Numbered from the stretch's first letter, positions 10,421 to 22,387 are shown. The stretch is 64,000 nt of DNA from Hypericum androsaemum (GCA_963995505.1 OZ023187.1:5401501-5465500); one strand, 5' to 3'. A program made the numbers and translations. Notes: generated by a model not told the origin, from the sequence alone.

Positions 10421-11793
10421 TTGTTTTGTTAATACTTAATTGAATTAGTAAATTATGATGTAATCCAATCACATTTTCCATGAGATTGATGGGAAACACA
10501 ATGTGAAAAAATAATAAAGTGATTATTAATCATATTTACTTTAGAATGTTTTGGCTCTTTCTTTGTGATACGATTTATGTCGTATGTGCAGTGGCCTAAT
10601 CATAATTCCTTTACTTAGGATATAGGTAGTTAACCTTTTTTATGGAAAGTAATTAATAGATAGAATAATGATATAGGTAATCTTATTTTGGATAAAATTA
10701 TTTATCTTTGTAGTTATTGTAGTCTCTTGATAGTCGCTTCATTATTGGATATTTATTTATTAGTATAGAAGAGGATAGTATTGAGATATGACATGGCAGA
10801 TTAATATGTCTAGAGATTCATTTAATTTATAAAAGTTGATTTTGAACTTTTTGGTATGGATAATGCAACTCATCTAATAGCTAATACTTTTACTAATTGA
10901 AAAAGTAGTATTTGAAAAAAAAGTGATATTTTTAGATCTTATGTTATATGTGAAACATCTACCATGAAAATATTATAAATATAAATTTATTAAGTGGTAA
11001 TATATTATTCAATAATGTTACTATTTAATTATGTAAGATAAATAATAAAATTTAATAATTATTGCGTAAACTCTGAATTACAATAATGTAAAGATATGAA
11101 ATGTATTTATATACTAATCCAAATTTTAAAAGTTACAATATCTGAATATTATAATTAAATACTGTTGCTTTTCACCCATATTGATCATGGGTCGTTTCCA
11201 ATTGACGTGGAATGACCACGTTTTTATTTCATTCCCTCACGTGTGTTACTGGTGGGTTATTTACTATGTGAATAAAAGGGACGAAAAAGGGGACCAAATG
11301 AAGTTACAGGAAAAATAGGCAACTCCCAAACACAGAAAAAAGATTACGAAGGCCGGAGACCAAGAACGACTTTATTTTTGGGCAATTCTCTCAATATCTC
11401 TAAAGATATTTACATTCGTAAAAATTATTCTCGACTTCGACATATCGTGAGCGAGAACTGACCAGTGACAAAAATTCCATTGCGATCCGGGTGAAGTCAC
11501 GCTTCAACAAATAAGTTCAATTTTTGTTATTGATGAATATGTTGATTAATTAATTCATGATTCCTAATTATATGTTGGTGAATTTATAATTAGAAACCTT
11601 CAAATACAAAATGTTTATGGTTTATAATAAAAAAAGTCATCAACAAATTATTTTTAAACGTTCAATAGAGTAACGAGCTATCATATATAAAAATCGTATT
11701 CTAAAAGACAGTTTATACGATCATCAACGATTTGTTAAAAAAATTTGTACATTTAATAAGCAATCTAAGAGGGGTGAATTAGGCTAATAACAA
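10421..11793. other. AT-rich spacer
   Basis: No gene is seen. The stretch ends with ctaagaggggtgaatt...caaattttaccaac, the target-side sequence of the gypsy insertion; its continuation resumes after 18648 (tttgcaaacttagtc). Confidence 0.5.
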
Positions 11794-11804
11794 ATTTTAC
11801 CAAC

Positions 11805-12609
11805 TGATATGAATCTATGCGGAAAAGATTCACAACTCGGACCGTTTGTTACTTTAGAATGGAACAGATCACAACTCACAAGAACTCACTCGAACTAAGG
11901 CACGAAATTGAACCTTAACCCGCAACAAGAACTTCTGAACCTTGACCTAAGGTCGAATCACGCCACAAGCGAGGATGGATGGTCCGCTTGATAAGTGAAA
12001 GATAAATTCTAGCCAAGACGACTCACCAGCCTAAGCAAGAACAAACGAGTATCTAAACTCTCAATTAGCCAAAGCTATGTAATTCTGAATTGTTGTGTAC
12101 GTTTTATTGCTAGGAGTCCTCTTTATATAGGCTCCCAAAGTACCAAAATATTCCTAAACAAGCTAACTCCTTAAAAAGGAGTTCAAAGGCTGGCCAAAAC
12201 TCTCTTTCCTATTCTAAGGAGATTCTGGCCGAATTATTCAACTAAAATAGGAAATAATCTAAACAAATAATATCTAATAGAATAACAATTAATTGCACGT
12301 CCTAACAAGAAGATGCATGGCCTAAATAGGTTGATTCTTGCTGATTCTCCATGTGCGCATGCATCCAGAAGTTGGTGTGCATATTAAGCTTCCAAAATAG
12401 CCTCTATCACGTGCATGGGCTTTGCATGTGCCTCATGCACGTCCTTGCACTTGTACGCACCAACTTGAGCCCAAACTTCTTGCATTAGTCCATTGAAATC
12501 AGATTGCAACTTCCTAGCTCGTGCTCTTGTCATTGGCCCAATTGGAACTTGAACTTGCTGCGAGTCTACAAGCTTGATAGTAGGTGCGTCCTTAGGCTTG
12601 CTCACATCA
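11805..12609 (-). repeat. 3' LTR of the gypsy element
   Basis: Direct repeat of 805 bp, nearly identical to 17828-18632. It contains the last 75 codons of gag-pol including the stop at 12384-12386. A TATATAAAG-like TATA box read on the minus strand lies near 12122-12133. Confidence 0.92.
12115..12138 (-). promoter_or_regulatory. TATA region in the 3' LTR
   Basis: On the minus strand it reads GGAGCCTATATAAAGAGGAC, a good plant TATA box. The same sequence is in the 5' LTR near 18139-18162, where it would drive the element's own RNA. Confidence 0.6.
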
Positions 12610-15600
12610 GTCCCCTCCTCTTGAAAAGGATTTGTCCTCAAATCATCACCTACATCAAACGGACTCAAGTCAGCCACGTTAAACGAAGCACTTACATTAT
12701 ACTCACCCGGAAGGTCTAGCTTGTAGGCATTATCATTGATGCGTTCGATCACTTGGAATGGACCATCTCCCCGTGGTAGCAACTTTGAACGTCTTTGTAC
12801 AGGAAAACGCTCCTTCCTCATATGTAGCCAAACCCAATCTCCCGGCTCAAAGACAACCTTGTGCCTTCCTTTGTTTGCTTGCCTTGCATAGTGCTCCGTG
12901 CGCTTCTCGATGTTCATTCTTGCTTTCTCATGTAACTGCTTGACAAATTCAGCTTTCTTCTTGCCATCTAAGTTAACTTGCTCACTCGAAGGTAGAGGTG
13001 ATAAATCCAATGGAGTCAAAGGATTAAATCCATAAACAAGCTCAAATGGTGAGAATTGAGTAGCAGAATGGACAGAACGATTATAAGCAAACTCAACATG
13101 AGGCAAACATTCTTCCCAAGTCTTAATGTTATGCTTAATGAGTGCTCTCAAAAGTGTAGACAAAGTCCTATTCACTACTTCAGTTTGACCATCAGTTTGA
13201 GGATGACAAGTAGTAGAAAACAACAACTTAGTACCTAACTTGCACCACAAGGTCTTCCAAAAGTAACTTAGGAACTTAGCATCTCTATCAGAGATAATTG
13301 TCCTAGGCATGCCATGCAACCTAACAACCTCTCTAAAGAACAAATCAGCAATGTTTGAAGCATCATCAGTTTTATGACATGGAATGAAATGTGCCATCTT
13401 AGAAAACCTATCCACTACCACAAAAATCGAATCTCTTCCACGCTTAGTCCTAGGTAGTCCTAACACAAAATCCATAGAGATATCAATCCAAGGCTCACTA
13501 GGTATAGGTAGTGGGGTGTACAAACCATGGGGTTTTACCTTCGACTTGGCTTGCTTGCAAGTGATGCAACGACCACAAACTCTCTCAACGTCTCTCTTCA
13601 TGTGTGGCCAAAAGAAATGATCTTGTAGCATTGCCAAGGTCTTTGCAATTCCAAAATGCCCCATTAAGCCACCTCCATGTGCCTCCTGGATTAGTAATTC
13701 TCGCATCGAACAATTAGGCACACAAAGTTTGTTTTCACGAAAGAGGTAACCTTCATTACGAAAGAACTTACCAAATGCACTTCTTTCAGTTGATCTAAAC
13801 AACTCGCCAAAATCAACATCATCAACATACATCTCTTTAATGTGTTCAAAACCAAGTAGTTTAGCATCAAGAGTTGAGATCAAGGCGTACCTCCGTGATA
13901 GTGCATCAGCTACTACATTTTCCTTACCTTGCTTGTAGCGAATGACATAAGGAAATGTCTCAATGAATTCCACCCATCGTGCATGCCTCTTGTTCAGCTT
14001 GTGTTGCCCCTTTAAGTGCTTGAGTGACTCATGATCAGTGTGAATCACGAACTCCTTGGGCCACAAGTAATGTTGCCATGTCTCCAATGCTCGAACTAGT
14101 GCGTACAACTCCTTGTCATAGGTCGGGTAATTCAAGGTTGCACCACTTAGTTTCTCACTAAAGTATGCAATAGGTCTTCCTTCTTGCATAAGGACAGCTC
14201 CAATTCCTACACCAGAAGCATCACACTCTATTTCAAAAGTCTTAGTGAAATTAGGCAAAGCTAACAAGGGTGCATTAGTCAACTTCTCTTTTAGTAGTTG
14301 GAAAGCCTTCTCTTGAGCTTCTCCCCAAGTAAAGCCTACGTTCTTCTTGATGACTTCAGTTATGGGTGCGGCTATGCTACTAAAGTCCTTCACAAATCTC
14401 CTATAAAAGCTAGCTAGTCCATGAAAGCTCCTAACATTAGCAACACTTGTAGGGCTTGGCCATTCACGGATAGCTCGGATCTTTTCATCATCAACCTGTA
14501 TTCCGTTAGCTCCAACAACAAAACCCAAGAATACAAGTTTATCCGTACAAAAGGTGCACATCTTCAAGTTAGCAAACAATTTTTCTTCTCTAAGTGCATC
14601 TAAGACAGATTTCAAATGTTCTAGATGATCCTCCATGCTCTTGCTATAAATGAGTATATCATCAAAGTAAACAACCACAAATTTACCAATGAATGGACGT
14701 AGAACATGATTCATGAGTCGCATAAACGTGCTAGGTGCGTTGGACAAACCGAATGGCATGACCATCCACTCATACAACCCATACTTTGTTTTAAAAGCAG
14801 TTTTCCACTCATCTCCTTCTTTCATCCTAATTTGATGATAACCACTCTTCAAATCAATCTTAGAAAACATGCAAGAACCATGCAACTCATCTAACATGTC
14901 ATCTAAACGAGGGATAGGGTGACGATATTTTACCGTTATGTTGTTGACTGCTCGGCAATCAACACACATTCTCCATGTTTTATCCTTCTTGGGCACAAGT
15001 AGGACTGGAACAGCACATGGACTCATGCTCTCTCTCACGTACCCTTTCTCCAATAGCTCGTTGACTTGCTTCTCAAGCTCCTTTGTTTCTTCAGGATTGC
15101 TTCTATATGCGGGACGGTTAGGTATGGTAGCTCCCGGGACAAAGTCTATTTGATGTTCAATCCCACGAATAGGTGGCAAACCAGGTGGTAGCTCGTCGGG
15201 AAAGACATCCTTGTAATCCTGCAAAAGAGACACAACCGTACTAGGTACATGTGGTTCAAGCTCGTTAGTGTTTAAAAGTGCCTCCCTATACCGAAGTAAG
15301 ATCATAGGCTTCTTTGTAAAGCACGCTTGCTTAATATCACTTGTTCCCACATAGTAACTCTTTTTCCAACTCTCGTTTTTTCTCTCTTTGGCCGTTTTAA
15401 TTTCTGTTTTTCCGGCTTCTTTTGTTTTCTCAATCTTTTCCTCTCCATTGGCCGTTTTTCTTATCTTTTTTTCGGCTTCTTCTCTCCTCTCATTCTTTTT
15501 CTTCTTGTCACGCTCTCTTTGCTCATCACTTTCTTTTTGCAACTGACGTTGATCTTCACAAACTTGTGATGGTGACAAGGGTGCCAAGGTGATTACTCTC

Positions 15601-17171
15601 TTCTTAAGTATAAATGAATACTTGTTGGTGTAGCCATCATGATGCACTTTCCTATCAAACTGCCACGGCCTACCTAACAATAGGTGACCAGCTTGCATTG
15701 GTACAACATCACACAACACTTCATCCTCATAGTTGCCAATGCGGAATGCTACCAATACTTGCTTCATCACTCGTACTTCTCCACTATCATTCAGCCATTG
15801 TAGTTTGTAAGGCTTAGGGTGTTTTCCCGTGAGTAACCCTAACTTCTCCACCATAGTAGTGCTTGCAACATTAGCACAACTTCCTCCATCTATGATGACA
15901 CTACACACCTTGTCTTTGACATAGCACCTTGTGTGAAAAATATTTTCTCTTTGAGCCACATCATTTTCTTCTTTTACTTGCACATTCAATGCTCTTCTAG
16001 ACACAAGAGTAAGCCTCTCAGCAGCTTGGTACTCTTCCTCGGATACGTCCTCCAAAGAAGGCATGCTTTCATGCTCCGAATCCTCTTCTTCAGTTTCAAT
16101 CTCTCCACTCTCCTTGATCACCATTGCTTGCTTGTTAGGGCATTGACTTGAGATGTGCCCTCTTCCTTGACACTTAAAGCACTTGATGTCACGGTTCCTA
16201 GCTGGAGTGACTTCCACTTTCCTTTGAGAATTAGCTTGAGAACTCTCGGATTTATGCTCTACTTTGGCTGCTTGTGGCTTGTCAAACTTCTTTTGGTAGT
16301 TTGGCTTCCAAGTAGAATTCGATGTAGCTTTTGTTCTCCCCTCTCCTCTCTTGAGTTGCTTCTCAATTTTCGTTGCCATATGCACCATGTCCTCCAACTC
16401 CACATAGTGTTGCAACTCAACTTTGTCTTGAATTTCAGGATTGAGTCCATTCAAGAACCTTGCCATTGTAACTTCTCTATCTTCATCTATATCAGCTCTT
16501 ATCATGGCCATCTCCATCTGTTTGAAATACTCCTCCACACTCAAACTTCCTTGCCTCATTCCTTGTAACTTCTTATACAGCTCTCTATAGTAATGACTTG
16601 GAACAAATCTCTTCCTCATCACCACTTTCATGTCTTCCCAAGTAGCTATAGGGCGTTCTCTATTTCTCCTCCTGCTAGTCACAAGTTGATCCCACCAAGT
16701 TATAGCATAATCAGTGAATTCGGTGATGGCAAGTTTTACCTTCTTTTCTTCGGAGCTATTGTGGCAATCAAACACGAACTCAATCTTCTTCTCCCACTCT
16801 AAGTACGCCTCCGGGTCAGAACGACCAGCAAAGGAAGGTATCTTCAGTTTGATACTCCCTATGTTGTCGTCTCTCTTTGGCCTTGCCTCCCTAGGTGGAC
16901 GGCTTGTTCTTGCTCTCCTAAGACTCCTTGTTGAGCCTACGCCTTCTTCCGATTCAGAATCAGCTCCGCTTGACTCTCCAATAGGTACTCCTCTCCTACG
17001 CCTTTGGAGTTCGCCTCGCGTTGGGGGGATGTCACGAGAATTCTCCACGGCATCCACGCGTAGTTGCAAAGGCTCCATCTGAGCTTGCACCATCTGCTCG
17101 AGCTTCCCGGCCAATGCATCCACTAATAACTTAAGGTCTATGTTTCCCATGGTTTGACCTTCATGTGACAT
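12384..17171 (-). CDS. Gag-Pol polyprotein of the gypsy element, 1595 aa
   Basis: Single uninterrupted frame. Domains in order: gag with WWDQLV and [14 protein letters not shown] text (about 105-275); CCHC zinc knuckle [14 protein letters not shown] (331-344); aspartic protease with [12 protein letters not shown], Asp428 (DGG in place of the retroviral DTG/DSG); reverse transcriptase with YFDD at 835-838; RNase H starting with IECDAS, Asp984; integrase with an HHCC zinc finger (ending [11 protein letters not shown]) and catalytic Asp1234, Asp1295, Glu1331, spaced DX35E. The C-terminus ends in a [11 protein letters not shown] motif region rather than a clear canonical chromodomain, and its last 75 codons lie inside the 3' LTR. 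A long Lys/Glu-rich linker (about 540-610) separates protease from RT. All catalytic residues I checked are present, so the protein is probably functional. Confidence 0.95.
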   Translation of the reverse strand: MSHEGQTMGNIDLKLLVDALAGKLEQMVQAQMEPLQLRVDAVENSRDIPPTRGELQRRRRGVPIGESSGADSESEEGVGSTRSLRRARTSRPPREARPKRDDNIGSIKLKIPSFAGRSDPEAYLEWEKKIEFVFDCHNSSEEKKVKLAITEFTDYAITWWDQLVTSRRRNRERPIATWEDMKVVMRKRFVPSHYYRELYKKLQGMRQGSLSVEEYFKQMEMAMIRADIDEDREVTMARFLNGLNPEIQDKVELQHYVELEDMVHMATKIEKQLKRGEGRTKATSNSTWKPNYQKKFDKPQAAKVEHKSESSQANSQRKVEVTPARNRDIKCFKCQGRGHISSQCPNKQAMVIKESGEIETEEEDSEHESMPSLEDVSEEEYQAAERLTLVSRRALNVQVKEENDVAQRENIFHTRCYVKDKVCSVIIDGGSCANVASTTMVEKLGLLTGKHPKPYKLQWLNDSGEVRVMKQVLVAFRIGNYEDEVLCDVVPMQAGHLLLGRPWQFDRKVHHDGYTNKYSFILKKRVITLAPLSPSQVCEDQRQLQKESDEQRERDKKKKNERREEAEKKIRKTANGEEKIEKTKEAGKTEIKTAKERKNESWKKSYYVGTSDIKQACFTKKPMILLRYREALLNTNELEPHVPSTVVSLLQDYKDVFPDELPPGLPPIRGIEHQIDFVPGATIPNRPAYRSNPEETKELEKQVNELLEKGYVRESMSPCAVPVLLVPKKDKTWRMCVDCRAVNNITVKYRHPIPRLDDMLDELHGSCMFSKIDLKSGYHQIRMKEGDEWKTAFKTKYGLYEWMVMPFGLSNAPSTFMRLMNHVLRPFIGKFVVVYFDDILIYSKSMEDHLEHLKSVLDALREEKLFANLKMCTFCTDKLVFLGFVVGANGIQVDDEKIRAIREWPSPTSVANVRSFHGLASFYRRFVKDFSSIAAPITEVIKKNVGFTWGEAQEKAFQLLKEKLTNAPLLALPNFTKTFEIECDASGVGIGAVLMQEGRPIAYFSEKLSGATLNYPTYDKELYALVRALETWQHYLWPKEFVIHTDHESLKHLKGQHKLNKRHARWVEFIETFPYVIRYKQGKENVVADALSRRYALISTLDAKLLGFEHIKEMYVDDVDFGELFRSTERSAFGKFFRNEGYLFRENKLCVPNCSMRELLIQEAHGGGLMGHFGIAKTLAMLQDHFFWPHMKRDVERVCGRCITCKQAKSKVKPHGLYTPLPIPSEPWIDISMDFVLGLPRTKRGRDSIFVVVDRFSKMAHFIPCHKTDDASNIADLFFREVVRLHGMPRTIISDRDAKFLSYFWKTLWCKLGTKLLFSTTCHPQTDGQTEVVNRTLSTLLRALIKHNIKTWEECLPHVEFAYNRSVHSATQFSPFELVYGFNPLTPLDLSPLPSSEQVNLDGKKKAEFVKQLHEKARMNIEKRTEHYARQANKGRHKVVFEPGDWVWLHMRKERFPVQRRSKLLPRGDGPFQVIERINDNAYKLDLPGEYNVSASFNVADLSPFDVGDDLRTNPFQEEGTDVSKPKDAPTIKLVDSQQVQVPIGPMTRARARKLQSDFNGLMQEVWAQVGAYKCKDVHEAHAKPMHVIEAILEA
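12610..12622 (-). other. Polypurine tract
   Basis: The minus strand reads AAGAGGAGGGGAC immediately before the TGATGTGAGC start of the 3' LTR, the expected position of the plus-strand primer. It lies inside the gag-pol reading frame. Confidence 0.8.
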
Positions 17172-17429
17172 GTTTGCTGCAAGAAAAATTGGTTAGTAAT
17201 AAAAAAAATATGGCCTCACAAGCTCACTCCCTTACGTGTATACTCTCAATGTAAGGTGCACTCAAGTTCACTCGTGTTTGCACTCAAATATTTGGCTTTT
17301 CTCTCTAAGGTACTCGCACACTCTTGCCTTTTTCCTCTCGTGATACTTGTATGTTCTTACTAAGGCTAGAACGGCCTTGCTTGAGCTTCACGCTTTAACA
17401 ACCAGAATGTTAAAGTTCTTCTTGGGTCT

Positions 17430-17572
17430 TTCCTTTAGTCTTGCTCGCTTCCTTTTTGATTTTGTTTCCTCTTTAAGCTTGCTTGCGGCCTTGCTTCCTC
17501 TTTAGACTTGCTTGCGGCCTTGCTTCCTCTTTAGACTTGCTTGCGGCCTTTGCTTCCTCTTTAGGCTTCACG
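17430..17572. repeat. Short tandem repeat, about 29-bp unit, in the gypsy leader
   Basis: The unit cttgcttgcggccttgcttcctctttaga occurs about three times with minor changes between about 17477 and 17562. It lies in the leader between primer site and gag start. Confidence 0.75.
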
Positions 17573-17598
17573 CACTTTTTCTTTTCTTTCCTTTTTCG

Positions 17599-17629
<31 letters not shown>

Positions 17630-17630
17630 C

Positions 17631-17661
<31 letters not shown>

Positions 17662-17682
17662 TTTTCTTTTCTTGCTTCACTC
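17573..17682. repeat. Polypyrimidine tract in the gypsy leader
   Basis: A run of T with interspersed C (cttttctttcctttt type, then long T runs). On the element's sense strand it is A/G-rich. It causes spurious lysine-rich frames. Confidence 0.85.
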
Positions 17683-17813
17683 GTTTGTTTCCCTCTCTTT
17701 TCAAACAGCGAAGAGAAAAAAAAAACGAACCAATAAGAACAAAAATAACGAGCAACTAAACGAACCAACAAGAACAAAAATAACAAGGATAGTGAACTAA
17801 AGTAACAAGCTAA

Positions 17814-17825
17814 GCTCTGATACCA
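17814..17825 (-). other. Primer-binding site of the gypsy element
   Basis: The plus strand reads gctctgatacca, the reverse complement of TGGTATCAGAGC, matching the 3' end of initiator tRNA-Met. It sits two bases inside the 5' LTR. Confidence 0.9.
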
Positions 17826-17827
17826 AC

Positions 17828-18632
17828 TGATATGAATCTATGCGGAAAAGATTCACAACTCGGACCGTTTGTTACTTTAGAATGGAACAGATCACAACTC
17901 ACAAGAACTCACTCGAACTAAGGCACGAAATTGAACCTTAACCCGCAACAAGAACTTCTGAACCTTGACCTAAGGTCGAATCACGCCACAAGCGAGGATG
18001 GATGGTCCGCTTGATAAGTGAAAGATAAATTCTAGCCAAGACGACTCACCAGCCTAAGCAAGAACAAACGAGTATCTAAACTCTCAATTAGCCAAAGCTA
18101 TGTAATTCTGAATTGTTGTGTACGTTTTTATTGCTAGGAGTCCTCTTTATATAGGCTCCCAAAGTACCAAAGTATTCCTAAACAAGCTAACTCCTAAAAA
18201 GGAGTTCAAAGGCTGGCCAAAACTCTCTTTCCTATTCTAAGGAGATTCTGGCCGAATTATTCAACTAAAATAGGAAATAATCTAAACAAATAATATCTAA
18301 TAGAATAACAATTAATTGCACGTCCTAACAAGAAGATGCATGGCCTAAATAGGTTGATTCTTGCTGATTCTCCATGTGCGCATGCATCCAGAAGTTGGTG
18401 TGCATATTAAGCTTCCAAAATAGCCTCTATCACGTGCATGGGCTTTGCATGTGCCTCATGCACGTCCTTGCACTTGTACGCACCAACTTGAGCCCAAACT
18501 TCTTGCATTAGTCCATTGAAATCAGATTGCAACTTCCTAGCTCGTGCTCTTGTCATTGGCCCAATTGGAACTTGAACTTGCTGCGAGTCTACAAGCTTGA
18601 TAGTAGGTGCGTCCTTAGGCTTGCTCACATCA
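17828..18632 (-). repeat. 5' LTR of the gypsy element
   Basis: 805-bp direct repeat of 11805-12609. It also carries the gag-pol tail as a non-functional 73-codon frame (18407-18628). Confidence 0.92.
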
Positions 18633-18648
18633 GTTCTATTTTACCAAC

Positions 18649-19335
18649 TTTGCAAACTTAGTCTATTTTTGAACGGGTCTACTTGAGTCTATGTCCACTA
18701 TTTAATCGTGATCACAACCAGAGTGCATCTCAAATTTTTATGGCTAACTTGAAATCTTACTACCGCTAGTTTTAATGGACACCGGCTAGCCACCAACTTC
18801 TAGATTTTAAGGCTATATTGAGACCGTTATATTGACAATATGACCAAACATCAAAAACTTGAGAATAATTTTTCCTTTAAACTATAGATAGTTCAATAAA
18901 ATCTTAAAAAAAAGTGAACCATGTATGAGCCACCACCAACCGCACATAGAAAAATTCTAACCATTGACTATACCAAGTTGTAATTGTCGAGACCATCGTA
19001 AAAAATTTCGCATCTCGAGCCTTCTCACAAAAGTAACAAGAACAACGACGCAACTAAAATAACAGTACAAATGGTATATCCGTAGGGGCCAAACATGATT
19101 TATTCTGGTACCATCTGAAGGTACATGACTTAATTAAGATTCTTTCACTTTCTTCTCTTTCCCTTCTTTTTTTTTCTTCCAGAAATGTCCACCCACCAGA
19201 AGGTAATTAAAATACATGCTGATATTAAAATATTATTTGGGCAGCCATCCTTGATCGGTCCGTTAATGCTCGATTCTAGATAAATACAAGCGGATACAAG
19301 ACTACAGTACTTATAAGTAGGCCAGCATCCTGCCA
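18649..19335. other. Spacer, 3' flank of the CEN-like gene
   Basis: No gene is seen. The left part continues the pre-insertion sequence interrupted by the gypsy element. The right part is the likely 3'UTR and terminator region of the gene at 19336-20742. Confidence 0.5.
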
Positions 19336-20742
19336 TTAACGTCTCCTTGCAGCTGTTTCTCGCTGAGCATTGAAGAAAACAGCTGCAACAGGCAGGCCGA
19401 GCCCGTTCTCCTCGGCGAATTTCCTCGTGTTGAACCCGTCCCTTGTGGGAGGAAGATTGGTCACTGTCTGCCTCCCTCTCTGCTTGAAGAGGATGAACAC
19501 GAACCTGTGGATTCCTATGTTTGGCCTCGGCATCTCATAGCTCACCACTTCTTTTCCTGTTTCATTATTAAAAAAATGATACAATTACGAAAAATAAGTG
19601 TCGATTGTTTTGAGTTCGAATAATAGAAATATAACTGGTTTAAAACACAGGAGGGAGAAATTTTGTCATATTTTGTAGACCAACTGTCAAACCCGAATAT
19701 AACTTGAATTAATCGACTCAAGCGCTAAAATGGTCACTTACCAAATGAGGCATCTGTGGTGCCTGGGATGTCAGTCACCATCCTGTGAGATGGTCAAATC
19801 AGACCACAAATGTCAGTGAGTTTCTGTATGCTAAATATTGGTGTGGTATGCATGTACTTTCCCACTACCATTTATGTTCCATCTTTCTTTTCCCTTAAAG
19901 CTGATGTAAAAAAGTTGAAAATACATTGAAGTTTCATATTGTTTCCCTTTCCAAGCTGAATCATATATGAGTTAGATTTTTGGGGTAAAAAGGGGCAATA
20001 ACATAGTTAGATTGTGTCATCTTGATTGATGTCTTGGCTTTGGGCCTTGTTCTTTTGCTGGGGATGTACTGTTGTCACTTTAGGCACTTTGTACAGTTGA
20101 GTTACTTATGATTTTAATAAAATATCTACTTATCAAAAAAAAAGAGATTGTATCATCTTGGTTTAGTTAATCACAAAAATCAATTATTTCACTAGAAAAT
20201 TGTTGAGCTTGTGAGTTTTCTTGTGGTACCATTGCAAGTGCTCCTTCAGATATGGATCACTAGGACCAGGAACATCAGGGTCTGTCATAATCTGCAACAG
20301 AAGGGAAGAAATTAACAGAAGAAAGTGCAAAAAATAAGTTCAACTTCTCATCATAAAAATCCATAAAAAATACTTCTAGCTTAACCAAGAAGTTTCGAGT
20401 TCGAGCCACTAGGAACGCATCTGTGTTAAAATACTTGTCAAGAGAATTTTGTCACCATTAAAAAATCCTACCCAGCTCGAATCGAGATTGGTCGGCACAA
20501 TAGGTGTCTGGATATCGATAGTTAACATGAAATAGAGTTAATACCAGGGTGAAGAATGATCTCATGTCATCTCCATGGACCTCAACCTTAGGGTTCTGAG
20601 CAACAGCAGAAGGGAAAAGCTCATGGCCATTGTAGACCTGCTTGGAGTTGTAAGTGACAGCCATTTTCACACTTGGGGAGAAGTAGTCTATCACATCTGT
20701 TATAACTCTCCCAACCACAAGAGGGTTAGAGATTCTGGCCAT
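19336..20742 (-). CDS. CEN: CENTRORADIALIS/TFL1-like PEBP protein, 173 aa
   Basis: Four exons: 20545-20742 (198 nt), 20230-20291 (62), 19742-19782 (41), 19336-19556 (221); total 522 nt. All junctions are GT-AG with continuous frame, and 62 and 41 nt are the classic middle-exon sizes of the FT/TFL1 family. The start [19 protein letters not shown] and the C-terminus [13 protein letters not shown] match the CEN/ATC branch. His84 (in KEHLQW) is the residue that marks TFL1-type repressors, where FT has Tyr85. Such proteins bind FD-type bZIP factors with 14-3-3 proteins and delay flowering or keep meristems indeterminate. Two oddities: Gln86 where the family has a pocket His, and Asp58 in the usual GGD. 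The first intron holds a SINE-like copy. Confidence 0.92.
20370..20535 (+). repeat. SINE-like dispersed repeat, copy 1 (CEN intron 1)
   Basis: Shares the pattern agcttaaccaagaagtttcgagttcgag ... ttaaaatacttgtcaagagaattttgtcacc ... aaaaatcctacccagctcgaa with other copies in this window. The gagttcgag block resembles a pol III box B, hinting at a tRNA-derived SINE. It fills most of the 253-bp intron. Confidence 0.55.
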
Positions 20743-20854
20743 TAATTTATATATAAATAAAACCAAATAAAGGAAATAGAGAAAGTTTGGTCCAAAGAAA
20801 CCCAACACAAGAGAAGGTAGTTGAAGAGGTTGAGTGAGGGAAACATGGAAGCCA

Positions 20855-20870
20855 ATGTATATATATAAGG
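20855..20870 (-). promoter_or_regulatory. Likely TATA box of the CEN-like gene
   Basis: The minus strand reads CCTTATATATATACATTGG about 115-125 bp upstream of the start codon. Distance and composition fit a plant TATA box; no transcript start evidence is available. Confidence 0.45.
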
Positions 20871-21124
20871 AATTGAGGCTCAAGCAATTTCTAGCTAATT
20901 TATTAATTTAAGTGGGGTCACCAAAAAAAGCAAAGTTTAAGAAAAGGAACTTGGAGAATTTTGGTGTTTAATTGGCTGGGAACCAATTACGGCATATGCC
21001 CACCTTAGATTTAATATTAATCGGGCGCATGATAGTAAAGTGGCAATTTATTTGTCAAGAACTTAATTGGCTGTTATTTTCCTTTTGTTCCATTAATTGA
21101 TTCATCTTCTGATTGACAATAGAA

Positions 21125-21265
21125 TTGTTCTAATCTAACGAAAATATCTCGAATTTTAGTCATTGAAAATACATCATTATTAAATAATTGTTATGAGAGT
21201 TTTGTCACCTTTTAATAATCATCCCTGTCTCGAACCAAGAATACTCAGTCCAATATATATCCGAG
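21125..21265 (+). repeat. SINE-like dispersed repeat, copy 2
   Basis: Shows the same succession of blocks as copy 1: a tctcgaattttagtcattgaaaat block, a ttaaataattgttatgagagttttgtcacc block, and a ctcgaaccaagaatactc block. Diverged. Confidence 0.5.
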
Positions 21266-22387
21266 TAGTATAAAAAAATCATCCGGAGCTTCGGTGTTTA
21301 CCAGCCGACCATTGAATAGTTAGTTAATTAGGTTTGGATTGGGTGCGGAATACTTTTTTTTTCAAACCGTTTGGACTAAAGAACAAGGGGTGTTATTTTT
21401 GTAAATAAGTTAAAAATATATGGGCAAAAATGACAAAAAGTGCGCGCGTGGCAAGAGATCAAAGCAAATAACTGACATGCCATTATCGGTAACCGGGACA
21501 TACCATTGTCGTAACTGTCGATAATCAGTAACCGGGCATACCGGATCATGTCATTATCAAAATCGAGGCATCCCATTATCTGTAACTTTCAGTGGAAAGG
21601 TCCGGAGTGAAGGTCCAAGGCTTGTTAATTGATGGTTTCGGTTGAAGGGACTAATTATTGTCAGCGGCAAAAATCATAGGAAATAGTTTGTCCCAACATT
21701 GAATTAATAAAAAATGTTGTATGCTTTTGACCTAAAATAAACAGTACAATAATATTATCAAAATGAAGTCCTCCCTCGGATTTCATTTTTCCATTTTGGG
21801 TAAAATAATTACCAAAATTCATTAAAAGAACGCAAACTTACTTTTTTTTCTTTTCAAATGAGTACATTTAAACTATTAAAAAAAAGTCGGCCTATTAACA
21901 GGTCGACTCCATCCGGGTGGCTGCCACGTGACTAAAAAAGTCTCTAATATTTTCAAAAAATTTAAAAAGCGATAAGTTGGTGTTAAGATGTCTGAATGAG
22001 TTAATTTTGAACGGTAGTTCCACCGAAAAAATGTCCATAACAGTTGCTATTATGAGCAACTTTACTTATTTTATTTCCCGATGGAGAGGAAATATTAGAT
22101 TTACCAGAATCCCCTGGAGTTTGACTGCTGCTCTCCCTGGTCTCCTAGTGGTTACATTACACATGCAATGTAGGGGCCAAAATAATTGGCAGTTCACTTA
22201 CTTGTTGCCTGTACTTTTTATAGCACAGAAAGTCTTCTCCCAATGCAGCTTTTCTTGGCTTTCTTCTTCCTCCATCACCTCATGGCTAGCTTTTCATTAC
22301 ACTGCCATTCTTTCAGGCACATTTCCTTTGACTACTTAAAGATACATTTCCCAAGTTTTACACTACCAGTTTTGCTATTAAGCGCCT

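Larger units (their letters stand above)
11805..18632 (-). mobile_element. Intact Ty3/gypsy chromovirus-like LTR retrotransposon (CRM-like)
   Basis: The element runs 5' to 3' on the minus strand: 5' LTR 17828-18632, primer site, leader of about 640 bp, one gag-pol frame 17171-12384, polypurine tract, 3' LTR 11805-12609. Both LTRs are 805 bp and begin and end TG...CA. They differ by about one substitution (near 12155/18178) and two single-base indels by my reading, so insertion is very recent. The gag sequence and a reading frame ending inside the 3' LTR fit the CRM clade as I know it; clade assignment needs a tree. An 11-bp sequence, attttaccaac, flanks both sides (11794-11804 and 18638-18648) but with five extra bases on the right. 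Confidence 0.9.
20743..22382. other. Upstream region of the CEN-like gene and spacer
   Basis: Holds the CEN promoter near 20745-20900 and a SINE-like copy at about 21125-21265. A short inverted or direct motif cluster (cattatcggtaaccgggacataccattgtcg type) lies near 21480-21580. No gene is seen. Confidence 0.45.

Noticed and set aside
17483..17800. Long Phe/Leu- and Lys-rich open frames on both strands
   Set aside because: They come from the polypyrimidine tract in the leader of the gypsy element and have no protein-like composition.
18407..18628. 73-codon frame identical to the gag-pol C-terminus
   Set aside because: It is the copy of the gag-pol tail present in the 5' LTR, not a separate gene.
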